The notes below the pieces were generated by a model. It was not told where the DNA came from and ran no database searches. It saw only the letters and a list, made by a program, of their open reading frames with translations. From NCBI GenBank assembly GCA_017501865.1, contig JAFVWD010000010.1, forward strand, positions 1-28,900: a stretch of DNA of 28,900 nt, written 5' to 3'. This DNA comes from Clostridia bacterium (GTDB lineage: Bacteria; Bacillota; Clostridia; Oscillospirales; Acutalibacteraceae). Each line of letters begins with the position of its first letter. Position 1 is the stretch's first letter. Both the position numbers and the translations under genes were made by a program. Below, piece after piece: positions 8,403-15,681 of this stretch.

Positions 8403-8429
8403 TTTTCTGCAAAAAAATTAAAATACCTA

Positions 8430-8457
8430 TTGAAATTTTTGAAAGTTGTGTTACAAT
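8430..8457 (+). promoter_or_regulatory. Sigma-A-type promoter of the ferredoxin gene
   Basis: TTGAAA at 8430-8435 and TACAAT at 8452-8457 with a 16-base spacer. The predicted transcription start is near 8464, about 45 bases before the ferredoxin ATG. Confidence 0.65.
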
Positions 8458-8465
8458 TATACCAA

Positions 8466-8483
8466 AGAACCCGTTGGGGTTTT
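8466..8483 (+). promoter_or_regulatory. 5' leader hairpin of the ferredoxin mRNA
   Basis: AGAACCC (8466-8472) pairs with GGGTTTT (8477-8483), including one G-U pair, around a GTTG loop. It lies within a few bases of the predicted 5' end, where such hairpins can protect mRNA from decay. It is too weak and lacks the spacing of a terminator for ricT. Confidence 0.45.
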
Positions 8484-8508
8484 CAAATGAAGAAGGAGGA
8501 GAGTAACT

Positions 8509-8679
8509 ATGGCATACAAAATTACTGATGCTTGCATTGCATGTGGTGCTTGTGCTTCAGATTGCCCTGTAGAAGCAATTTCTGAAGGCGACGGCATCTA
8601 TGTAATCGATGCTGATACATGCATTGATTGCGGCGCATGTGCAGGTGCTTGCCCTGTAGAAGCTCCTGTTGAAGCTTAA
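8509..8679 (+). CDS. 2[4Fe-4S] clostridial-type ferredoxin
   Basis: A 56-residue electron carrier, MAYKITDACIACGACASD and on. Two classic cluster motifs are seen: CIACGACASDCP (C9, C12, C15, C19) and CIDCGACAGACP (C38, C41, C44, C48), each C-x2-C-x2-C-x3-C-P. The two halves are internally similar and have the usual length for clostridial ferredoxins. It supplies low-potential electrons to enzymes such as pyruvate:ferredoxin oxidoreductase and hydrogenase in anaerobes. AAGGAGG ends 9-10 bases before the ATG. It is monocistronic, bracketed by its own promoter and a strong terminator. Confidence 0.97.
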   Translation: MAYKITDACIACGACASDCPVEAISEGDGIYVIDADTCIDCGACAGACPVEAPVEA

Positions 8680-8691
8680 TTTTAACTTTTC

Positions 8692-8730
8692 AAAATAGCT
8701 CGCAGATTTTTCTGCGGGCTATTTTTATTT
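8692..8730 (+). terminator. Intrinsic terminator after the ferredoxin gene
   Basis: A 15-bp stem (8692-8706 with 8711-8725, one G-U pair) with a TTTT loop; the core is GCTCGCAGA/TCTGCGGGC. The 3' arm runs into a T-rich tract (ATTTTTATTTTT). Confidence 0.9.
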
Positions 8731-8768
8731 TTAAATGTAAAAAAATAATTAAAATGCTAATAAATGCT

Positions 8769-8796
8769 TTGTTTTTTACAAGATTTGTGATATAAT
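8769..8796 (+). promoter_or_regulatory. Promoter upstream of the carbamoyltransferase-fold gene
   Basis: TTGTTT at 8769-8774 and TATAAT at 8791-8796, 16-base spacer, with a TGA immediately before TATAAT (extended -10). The predicted start of transcription is near 8803, which argues against translation from the ATG at 8807 and for the TTG at 8849. Confidence 0.65.
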
Positions 8797-8848
8797 TCTA
8801 TGGATAATGGTGTTTTGTTGCATTTTGTTGAAGAAAGGTGGATTTAAG

Positions 8849-9907
8849 TTGGAGAGATTTATTGATATTACTGATTTTACAAGGGAAGAGCTTCGTGAAG
8901 CAATAAACCTTGTTACATTTGTTAAAGATAATCAGCATGTTTATAGCAGTGAATTGAAAAATCGAACAATAGTCAACGCTTTTTACAATGAAGACAGAAA
9001 TGCAAAAATGGCTTTTTCTACCGCAGCAACAAGAATGGGCGGAATGCATTTTGATTTTAAATGTGACGAACAGGAATCCTTAAGAGATGCTGTTATGACC
9101 ATGTCCTCCTGTGGTGATGTAATTGTTCTTAACCATCCTAAAAAGGGTGCGGCAAGAGCAGCCTCATTATATGCCACAATTCCTGTTATAAATGCAGGTG
9201 ACGGTGACAGAGCATACCCTGTAAAAACACTTGCAGATATTTCTTCTGTATGGATTGAAAAAAACCATATCTCAAATATGAAAATAGGCTTTGTCGGTGA
9301 TTTTTCAAACAATGCCCTCGTAAGAGGTCTTTTGCAGTGCCTTAATATTTATAAGGGTAACGAGTTTGTGTTTATATCTGTAAACGGAAAACCTATTTCC
9401 GATGATTTTATTTCGATTATGGATAAACGCGAAAAACCATTTGTTGTGTATGATAACATTGCAGAGCCACTTCCTGAGCTTGACGTGCTTTATATGACTA
9501 AGGTTACAAAAGATAATTTCGATTCGCCTATTCAGTATGAGGCGAGAAAGCACAATTTTGTTCTTGATGAGCGCTTGCTTCTTACAGCAAAGCCCGATTT
9601 AGTAATTTTACATCAGTTCCCGCGTGGCGAAGAGTTAGATATGAGTGTTGACAGCGATGAACGTGCAAAGTATTTTTCTATGCTTAATTACTCGGTTAAT
9701 TCGGCAATGGCAGTAATATTGAAGCTTGTTACAAAACGCACGGGCAGACTTATAAAGCCACGCTATGAAGAAGCGACACATGATTTTAAGTGCTTAAGAG
9801 AGAACTGTATTACTTCAACAGAAGATTATTTACCGCCTCTTTTCCACGAGAACGCAGAAGGTAAATTAATATGCAAATATTGCGGACAGAAATATGATAT
9901 TGAGTGA
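8849..9907 (+). CDS. Aspartate carbamoyltransferase-fold protein with degenerate active site and fused PyrI-type zinc domain
   Basis: 352 residues from a TTG start at 8849, chosen because AAAGGTGG lies 7 bases upstream and the earlier ATG (8807) nearly coincides with the predicted transcript start. The ATCase fold is recognisable: ...FSTAATRMGG, NHPKKGAARAA, IPVINAGDG, KIGFVGDF, LDVLYMTKV. Compared with E. coli PyrB, the carbamoyl-phosphate motif STRT is DRNA (residues 49-52), the MRHP arginine is Asn (95), HPTQ is YPVK (123-126), RVQ is KVT (218-220), HPLPR is HQFPR (255-259) and the 80s-loop lysines are acidic. The C-terminus has C315-x4-C320-x21-C342-x2-C345, matching the zinc domain of the PyrI regulatory chain (CKYC kept). 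It should not make carbamoyl aspartate. A binding, regulatory or altered enzyme role is open. Confidence 0.85.
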   Translation: MERFIDITDFTREELREAINLVTFVKDNQHVYSSELKNRTIVNAFYNEDRNAKMAFSTAATRMGGMHFDFKCDEQESLRDAVMTMSSCGDVIVLNHPKKGAARAASLYATIPVINAGDGDRAYPVKTLADISSVWIEKNHISNMKIGFVGDFSNNALVRGLLQCLNIYKGNEFVFISVNGKPISDDFISIMDKREKPFVVYDNIAEPLPELDVLYMTKVTKDNFDSPIQYEARKHNFVLDERLLLTAKPDLVILHQFPRGEELDMSVDSDERAKYFSMLNYSVNSAMAVILKLVTKRTGRLIKPRYEEATHDFKCLRENCITSTEDYLPPLFHENAEGKLICKYCGQKYDIE

Positions 9908-9915
9908 TAGAATTT

Positions 9916-10476
9916 ATGAAGCTTGAGAATGTTTTGGTTTTAGACGGAGCAGGAAGAAAAGACGGATACACGAAAAAAATGATATCTGCCTTACTTGATT
10001 ATGTGCAGTATGATAATGCTGAAATTATTGAGCTTTACGAAATTAAACCGGAATTCTGCGACGGGTGTAATTTTTGTGAGCATAATGAAAGATGCAGACA
10101 CCGCGACCTTGACTTGCTTTTTGAAAGCTTTGAGAAAGCCGATTTAATTATATTTGCTTCTCCTGTGTATAACGGAACATTTTCTGCACCTATGAAAATT
10201 CTTATAGACAGATTTCAACCTTACTATACGTATTTTTATAAAAATAATAAAACACAGAAGATAAAAAAACGCAGAAAGGCAATTTTACTTGCTTCTGCAG
10301 GAAGAGACGGTGAAAAGTCCTTTGCCTTTATGAAGGAACAATTAAAATTTGCCTTCTCTGTTTTGAACATTGAGTTTTTTGATTCTGTTCTTTGTAATTT
10401 TACAGATACTGACGCAAAAAAGGACGAGGCAATAAATGTTCTCAGAAATATATCAGAAAGGATAGATTTATGTTGA
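9916..10476 (+). CDS. Flavodoxin-like NAD(P)H-dependent FMN oxidoreductase / iron-sulfur flavoprotein
   Basis: 186 residues from ATG 9916 (a GTG at 9904, overlapping the previous stop, would add four). A flavodoxin fold is supported by VLVLDGAGRKDGYTKKM at the phosphate-binding position, KADLIIFASPVYNGTFSAPMKILIDR for the second FMN loop, and AILLASAGRDG before the third. A cysteine cluster CDGCNFCEHNERC precedes the SPVY motif, as in the iron-sulfur flavoprotein-like group that reduces quinones or unknown acceptors. It follows the degenerate ATCase with essentially no gap, so the two are probably co-transcribed. It overlaps the next gene by 7 bases. Physiological substrate unknown. Confidence 0.8.
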   Translation: MKLENVLVLDGAGRKDGYTKKMISALLDYVQYDNAEIIELYEIKPEFCDGCNFCEHNERCRHRDLDLLFESFEKADLIIFASPVYNGTFSAPMKILIDRFQPYYTYFYKNNKTQKIKKRRKAILLASAGRDGEKSFAFMKEQLKFAFSVLNIEFFDSVLCNFTDTDAKKDEAINVLRNISERIDLC

Positions 10477-12113
10477 AAAGGAAAATGAAAAAAAGTACAT
10501 CAATTATAATGGTTGTTGTGTTGATTCTTACTATGTTGACTGCAACAGGTATTGCACTTGAAGTTAAAGACAGTCTTTTCAATATGAATCCGCCGACTTA
10601 CCTGAATACCTCATATTCAAACAGCGGCATGAACGGCTTTAGTGTTACTGCTAAGGGTTCACTTGAGACTGAGGATGATTATGAAGCTTATATTTTCTCA
10701 GTAGAAGATAACGGAGCCTTAAGTGTTAACTTTAACCATGAAGATGTAAAGGAATCTTTAATGGAAGGCTGGAAGATTTCCCTTTACTACATTCAGAATC
10801 CCGACGAGGATTTATATGACTATAAACAGCTCACTTATTTTGATGCTTTCTGGTCAGATGTTACAGCTTCCTGGGGTGAAACCGGAGTAAGACCCGGTAC
10901 TTATTGTGTAATTGTTGAACCGGGGCAGTTTTTTCTCCCGGGTGATTTTGAAGTGAATGTGAGCTTTTCTCCTACAGAAAGCTACGAAAAGGAATTTAAT
11001 GATACAATTGAAACTGCAGACAATTTGCGCCTTAACAGAACTATTTACGGTTCATCAGGTCAAAGAGATGACGATGCAGATATAGATTATTTCAAATTCA
11101 ATATAACAGAAGATACTTATGTAAATATGATTTTTGAGCATACTGACGATAAACTGCCTCAGGTGGGGTGGATTGTACGATTGTTAACTGCCGATGGTCA
11201 GGAAATATCATCCTTTGCTTCAAAATATCAGGATCCTTTACTCGAAACAGGGAAAATTAATTTAAGACCCGGTACATACTATGTTTGCATAGAGACACAG
11301 GTTCAGACAGGCATTACATATCGTCTCAGTGTCGAAACAGGTATATCTGAAACGACCGAGTTTGAGCTTAATGATACTCCTCAGACAGCAGAGGTATTCC
11401 CTGAGAATACAATAGTCAGCGGTAGCCTTGCTCCGAGAGTTTTAGGCCTTGATAAGGACTACTTCAAGATTACTTTGACAAAGGAAAGCTATATAACTAT
11501 CTCCTTTACTCACGAGCTTGAAGAGGATAATAAAGATTATAACGGTTGGAATATTCGCCTTATAAGACCTGAAAGTGACGGTACTTACACAGAAATTGTA
11601 AAGAGAGTCTCCAAGTGGAACGACGAAGGTGTAAATATAACAGGTATGGGTCTTCCTGCCGGTGAATATTACATTCTTGTTGATGCAGATTCAATGCAAT
11701 ACACTTCACTCGGTTATGAGCTTTCATATATTTGTCAGAATGATATCTTGTACGAGAGAGAGTCAAATGACACTATGGAAACTGCAAACAAGGTGGATGT
11801 ACGTAACGTATATTACGGTACACTTATTTCAACTGATATGAATTTCGACAGAGACTACTATAAATTCGAAGTTGCCAACGATACAAACATCGCATTCCAG
11901 TTCTATCACGATTATACAAGTGACAGCTCTCTTGCATGGGTTGCAACTATTATTGATGAGAATGGTAAGGAAATTAAGCAGATTGAGTCGGCTAAGAATG
12001 ACTTTGTTGTTTCGACGGGTGTTATAGGGCTCAAGAAGGGTACTTACTATATTCTTATAGAAAACGACCTTTATACATCTGAAGATACATATTGGTTCAA
12101 GATTATTAATTAA
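10470..12113 (+). CDS. Secreted protein of four PPC-like beta modules
   Basis: 547 residues; no enzyme domain recognised. A basic start (KRKMKK) followed by a hydrophobic stretch ending TATGIALEV is a signal peptide or N-terminal anchor. The rest consists of about four modules of 110-130 residues. Three begin with an E-x-NDTxxTA motif (EFNDTIETA near residue 174, ELNDTPQTA near 298, ESNDTMETA near 430). All share D-x-DYFKF, F-x-H, a GW-x-x-L core and a closing LRPGTYYVCIE-type strand. This is the pattern of bacterial pre-peptidase C-terminal (PPC) domains, which are normally appended to secreted proteases and bind surfaces or calcium. Here they are alone, so an adhesin or cell-envelope binding role is plausible. 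The start overlaps the flavodoxin-like gene. Confidence 0.75.
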   Translation: MLKRKMKKSTSIIMVVVLILTMLTATGIALEVKDSLFNMNPPTYLNTSYSNSGMNGFSVTAKGSLETEDDYEAYIFSVEDNGALSVNFNHEDVKESLMEGWKISLYYIQNPDEDLYDYKQLTYFDAFWSDVTASWGETGVRPGTYCVIVEPGQFFLPGDFEVNVSFSPTESYEKEFNDTIETADNLRLNRTIYGSSGQRDDDADIDYFKFNITEDTYVNMIFEHTDDKLPQVGWIVRLLTADGQEISSFASKYQDPLLETGKINLRPGTYYVCIETQVQTGITYRLSVETGISETTEFELNDTPQTAEVFPENTIVSGSLAPRVLGLDKDYFKITLTKESYITISFTHELEEDNKDYNGWNIRLIRPESDGTYTEIVKRVSKWNDEGVNITGMGLPAGEYYILVDADSMQYTSLGYELSYICQNDILYERESNDTMETANKVDVRNVYYGTLISTDMNFDRDYYKFEVANDTNIAFQFYHDYTSDSSLAWVATIIDENGKEIKQIESAKNDFVVSTGVIGLKKGTYYILIENDLYTSEDTYWFKIIN

Positions 12114-12139
12114 TTTTAAATTGTCAGGAAGGGATTAAA

Positions 12140-13069
12140 ATGAAAAGAATGTTATCTGTTCTGTTGGTTTTGGCATTGCTTGTAACTGCTTTTGCATCCT
12201 GCTCTTCAACAAAAAAGACAGATAATATTCTTTTAGTCACCTCCTTTTACCCTATATATATTTTCACATCAAATATTGTTGATGGCATAGATGGTATAGA
12301 GGTAGAGTGTATGGCTGAGCAGAATGTTGGTTGCCTTCACGATTATCAGATTTTAAGCCGTGATGCAAAGCTTATTTCAGATGCCGATGTGTTCATAATA
12401 AACGGTGCAGGAATGGAAGAATTTTTAGAGGATGTTTACCTCAATGATGAAAACCTCAGAGTAGTTGATTCTTCTGAAAATATTGATGTTATTGAAAATT
12501 GTAATGAACATCACGAAAATCATAGTCATGACAATGAGGAGCACCACGAACACGAGCACAGTGTTAATTCACATATCTGGCTTGCACCTGAAAATGCAAT
12601 TGCTCAGGTTGAAAATATTGCCCGTGAGTTAAGTAGTATTTATCCCGGATATAAAACAGAAATTGAAAGAAATAAAAATTCCTACACAGAAAGATTAAGC
12701 GCCTTAAATGAAGAACTTGCTGAGGCGGCTTCTGTGTTAAAAGGGAAAAATATAATAACCTTTCACGAGTCTTACGATTATTTGGCTGAAGCATATTCAT
12801 TCAATGTCATTGCTACGGTTGAAGGTCACGAGGGTAGTGAGCCCTCAGCCAAAGGACTTGCTGAGTTAACAGAAATAATTAATAAAAATAATGTATCTGT
12901 TCTTTTTACCGAACCTCATTACAAAGGTTCAGCGGCAAATATTTTGTGTAGTGAGACAGGTGTAGTTATATGTGAATTGAATCCTGTTATAACAGGCGAC
13001 GGAAGTCTTACTTCTTACGAAGATATAATGAGAAAAAATATTGATATTATTGTAGAGGCGGTGAGTTAA
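12140..13069 (+). CDS. znuA: Zinc ABC transporter substrate-binding lipoprotein (ZnuA/AdcA type)
   Basis: 309 residues of the cluster A-I metal-binding family. A lipoprotein signal is clear (LLVTAFASC, Cys at residue 20), so it is anchored outside the membrane. The metal ligands expected for zinc are visible: His in CLHDYQIL, His in NSHIWLAP, His in TFHESYDYLA and an acidic ligand in the C-terminal lobe. A His-rich loop (EHHENHSHDNEEHHEHEH) just before the second ligand is typical of zinc rather than manganese carriers. It is followed without a gap by the ATPase and permease of the same importer. No Zur-type operator was recognised upstream. Confidence 0.93.
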   Translation: MKRMLSVLLVLALLVTAFASCSSTKKTDNILLVTSFYPIYIFTSNIVDGIDGIEVECMAEQNVGCLHDYQILSRDAKLISDADVFIINGAGMEEFLEDVYLNDENLRVVDSSENIDVIENCNEHHENHSHDNEEHHEHEHSVNSHIWLAPENAIAQVENIARELSSIYPGYKTEIERNKNSYTERLSALNEELAEAASVLKGKNIITFHESYDYLAEAYSFNVIATVEGHEGSEPSAKGLAELTEIINKNNVSVLFTEPHYKGSAANILCSETGVVICELNPVITGDGSLTSYEDIMRKNIDIIVEAVS

Positions 13070-13806
13070 TGTCATCAGAGAACGGTTGCGGACTTTGCAA
13101 AATTTCTGTAAAGGATATCGGTGTAAAAAAAGGCAAGGATGTATTGCTTTCAAGTGTGTCGTTTGAGCTTTTTTGCGGTCAGTTAACCGCTTTGATTGGG
13201 GTTAACGGAGCAGGAAAAACAACTCTTTTAAAATCTATTCTTAATGAAATAAAGCACGATGGTACGGTTTTGTTCGAGTCACATCATGGGGAGAAAATAG
13301 AAAATATAACTATAGGCTATGTTCCTCAGCATCTTGATTTTGACCGTTCTGCGCCTATAAGTGTTGAAGATTTTATGTTGATAGGAAGAACCTCATCACC
13401 TGTCTGCTTCAAAAAAGATAAAAAGCAATCAAAAGCAATCGATGAAGCACTTTCAATGGTGGGTTGTCTTGAACTGAAGCAGAAAACCCTCGGTATGCTT
13501 TCAGGCGGAGAGATTCAACGCGTTATGCTTGCAAGTGCTCTTTATCCGCTTCCGGAATTATTAATACTTGATGAGCCTGTTTCAGGTGTGGATGCAAAGG
13601 GAAGCGAAAAATTCTATGAAGTAATTTCGGATCTGAAAAAGAATTATCATATTGCTATAGCAATGGTTTCACACGATTTCGGAATTGTTAAGGAATATGC
13701 AGACAATGTTATTCTTATAAACAAATCAGTTTTAAAAAGCGGTAGTGTTGATGATGTTTTTTCATCTTCTGAATTTAAAGAAAGTTTCTTTTACGGATTG
13801 GATTGA
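13069..13806 (+). CDS. znuC: Zinc ABC transporter ATP-binding protein
   Basis: 245-residue ABC ATPase. Walker A is GVNGAGKTTL, the Q-loop is YVPQHL, the signature is LSGGEIQR, Walker B is LLILDEP followed by VSGVDAKG, and the switch His is in VSHDF. It powers uptake through the permease encoded next. Its ATG shares one base with the stop of the substrate-binding protein (TAATG), a strong sign of coupled translation. The N-terminus carries two Cys residues (NGCGLC) that are not usual for this family. Confidence 0.93.
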   Translation: MSSENGCGLCKISVKDIGVKKGKDVLLSSVSFELFCGQLTALIGVNGAGKTTLLKSILNEIKHDGTVLFESHHGEKIENITIGYVPQHLDFDRSAPISVEDFMLIGRTSSPVCFKKDKKQSKAIDEALSMVGCLELKQKTLGMLSGGEIQRVMLASALYPLPELLILDEPVSGVDAKGSEKFYEVISDLKKNYHIAIAMVSHDFGIVKEYADNVILINKSVLKSGSVDDVFSSSEFKESFFYGLD

Positions 13807-13814
13807 TAATACAA

Positions 13815-14648
13815 ATGTCGTTTATATATAACATAATTGAGTCGGTTCTGCCGTTTGCCTGGGCGGATTACAAATTTATGAAAAATGCACTTCTGGCTAT
13901 TGTGATTATTGCACCGCTTATGGGTGTTTTAGGAACAATGGCAGTAAATAATAAAATGGCATTTTTCTCAGATGCTTTAGGGCACAGCGCATTGACAGGT
14001 GTCGCACTCGGCATTCTTCTCGGTATAAAAAATGAAATGATTTCTCTTGTTGCCTTTGGTGTTTTGTCAGCGCTTTTAATAACAAGAGTTAAAAATAAAG
14101 GTAATGCTTCAAGCGATACCGTAATAAGTGTCTTTTCTTCGGTAGCCATAGCCGTAGGACTTTTGGTTTTATCGTATGGCGGCGGCTTTTCGAAATACAG
14201 TGCATATCTGGTCGGAGATATTCTCAGTGTAACTCCATCTGAAATACTGTGTCTTTTTATTACACTTATTATTGTTCTGGTTATATGGGCATTTATTTAC
14301 AACAAGCTTCTGTTGATTTCAATCAATAAAGAGCTTGCAGCAAGCAGAGGTGTTAAAACAGTTCTTTATGAGAATGTTTTTTCTGTAGTAGTTGCAGTTG
14401 TAGTTATGCTTTCAATAAAGTCTGTAGGTATATTGCTTATAAATTCACTTCTGATATTACCTGCAGCAACCGCACGTAATATAGCGAAAAACTCAAGAAC
14501 ATATCTTGCATTATCAGTTGTTACATCACTTGTTTGCGGTGTGGGCGGTTTAATAACATCGTTTTATGTAGATACTTCAGCCGGTGCATCAATTGTAATG
14601 GCACTCGCCTTAGTATTTTTTGTAACGTATATAGTAAGAAAGAAATAA
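13815..14648 (+). CDS. znuB: Zinc ABC transporter permease
   Basis: 277 residues from ATG 13815; a TTG at 13803 overlapping the previous stop is an alternative start. It is an ABC-3 family permease with about eight membrane segments. Family motifs are visible: FFSDALGHSALTGVALGI, SSDTVISVFSSVAIAVGLL, ASRGVKTVLYENV and the conserved 'LLINSLLILPAATARNIA'. With the two preceding genes it forms a complete zinc importer. The next gene (mreB) begins 20 bases later with no terminator, so the importer and the rod-shape genes may share a transcript. Confidence 0.93.
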   Translation: MSFIYNIIESVLPFAWADYKFMKNALLAIVIIAPLMGVLGTMAVNNKMAFFSDALGHSALTGVALGILLGIKNEMISLVAFGVLSALLITRVKNKGNASSDTVISVFSSVAIAVGLLVLSYGGGFSKYSAYLVGDILSVTPSEILCLFITLIIVLVIWAFIYNKLLLISINKELAASRGVKTVLYENVFSVVVAVVVMLSIKSVGILLINSLLILPAATARNIAKNSRTYLALSVVTSLVCGVGGLITSFYVDTSAGASIVMALALVFFVTYIVRKK

Positions 14649-14668
14649 ATAAGAAAGGGATATTAAAA

Positions 14669-15676
14669 ATGTTATTTTCACAAGATATCGGTGTTGACCT
14701 TGGTACTGCTAATACATTAGTTTTTGTTAAAGGTAAAGGTATAGTTATAAGAGAGCCATCCGTTGTTGCGGTGGATGAAAGAACAAATCCGAAAACAGTT
14801 GTTGCTGTTGGTGCGGATGCTAAGAGAATGATAGGAAGAACTCCGGGTAATATTACTGCAATAAGACCTCTTAAGGACGGCGTTATTGCTGACTTTGATA
14901 TGACCTCAGATATGCTTAAGGAGTTTATAAGACGCGCTATAAGCGGTTCGCCTTTCAACAGAGCAAGAGTTATGATTTGTATTCCGTCAGGTGTTACAGA
15001 GGTTGAACGCCGTGCGGTGCACGATGCTGCAAAAAGTGCGGGTGCAAGATATGTAAGTCTTATAGAAGAGCCAATGGCTGCTGCTATTGGTGCAGGACTT
15101 CCTGTTCTTGAAGCAACCGGTAGTATGATTGTTGACATCGGCGGTGGTACAAGTGAGGTTGCAGTTATTTCTCTGGGAGATATTGTTACTTCAAAATCAG
15201 TAAAAATGGCAGGCGACAATTTTGACGAATCAATAATTTCTTATATAAAGAATACATTTAACCTTCTCATAGGCGAAAGAACTGCTGAAGATATTAAAAT
15301 AAAGCTTGGTTCTGCTTACCCTTATGAAGGTGAAGCTGCTATGGAAATAAAGGGCAGAAACCTTATAGACGGACTTCCGAAATCTGTAGAGATTACAAGT
15401 GCTCAGGTAAGACAGGCTCTTGCGAGTCCCGTTGACCAGATTCTTGACTCAATAAGATATACTCTTGACAGAACTCCGCCGGAGCTTTCAGCGGATATTA
15501 TTGAAAGAGGTATTATGTTGACAGGCGGCGGTGCGCTTTTAAGAGGACTCGACAAGCTTATTTCTGCAGAAACAGGTATGCCTGTAAATGTTGCTAAAAA
15601 TCCGCTTGATTGTGTTGTTAACGGTACAGGTATATGTCTTGAAAAAGATTTCCTCGGATTTAATAAGAAGGGTTAA
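14669..15676 (+). CDS. mreB: Rod shape-determining actin homologue MreB (or Mbl-type paralogue)
   Basis: 335 residues from ATG 14669, preceded by AAGAAAGGGA; an in-frame upstream start at 14534 lies inside the permease gene and is rejected. MreB polymerises on the membrane and guides the elongation machinery. The ATP-binding signatures are intact: DIGVDLGTANTLVFVKG (phosphate 1), IVDIGGGTSEVAVISLG (phosphate 2) and GIMLTGGGALLRGLD (adenosine). The N-terminal MLFSQDIG is the usual hydrophobic membrane-contact start. MreC, MreD and PBP2 follow in the standard order. Mbl cannot be told from MreB by eye, but the mreC/mreD context favours MreB. Confidence 0.95.
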   Translation: MLFSQDIGVDLGTANTLVFVKGKGIVIREPSVVAVDERTNPKTVVAVGADAKRMIGRTPGNITAIRPLKDGVIADFDMTSDMLKEFIRRAISGSPFNRARVMICIPSGVTEVERRAVHDAAKSAGARYVSLIEEPMAAAIGAGLPVLEATGSMIVDIGGGTSEVAVISLGDIVTSKSVKMAGDNFDESIISYIKNTFNLLIGERTAEDIKIKLGSAYPYEGEAAMEIKGRNLIDGLPKSVEITSAQVRQALASPVDQILDSIRYTLDRTPPELSADIIERGIMLTGGGALLRGLDKLISAETGMPVNVAKNPLDCVVNGTGICLEKDFLGFNKKG

Positions 15677-15681
15677 TTAAA

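Noticed and set aside
8466..8483. Terminator for the ricT operon
   Set aside because: Short stem lying downstream of the ferredoxin promoter with no long T tract; better explained as a 5' leader hairpin.
8807..8848. N-terminal extension of the ATCase-like protein from ATG 8807
   Set aside because: Only about 4 bases after the predicted transcript start and without a ribosome site; the ATCase-like sequence begins at TTG 8849 behind AAAGGTGG.
14534..14668. N-terminal extension of MreB from an upstream in-frame start
   Set aside because: It lies inside the permease gene in another frame, has no ribosome site, and MreB proteins start at MLFSQDIG-like sequence (ATG 14669).
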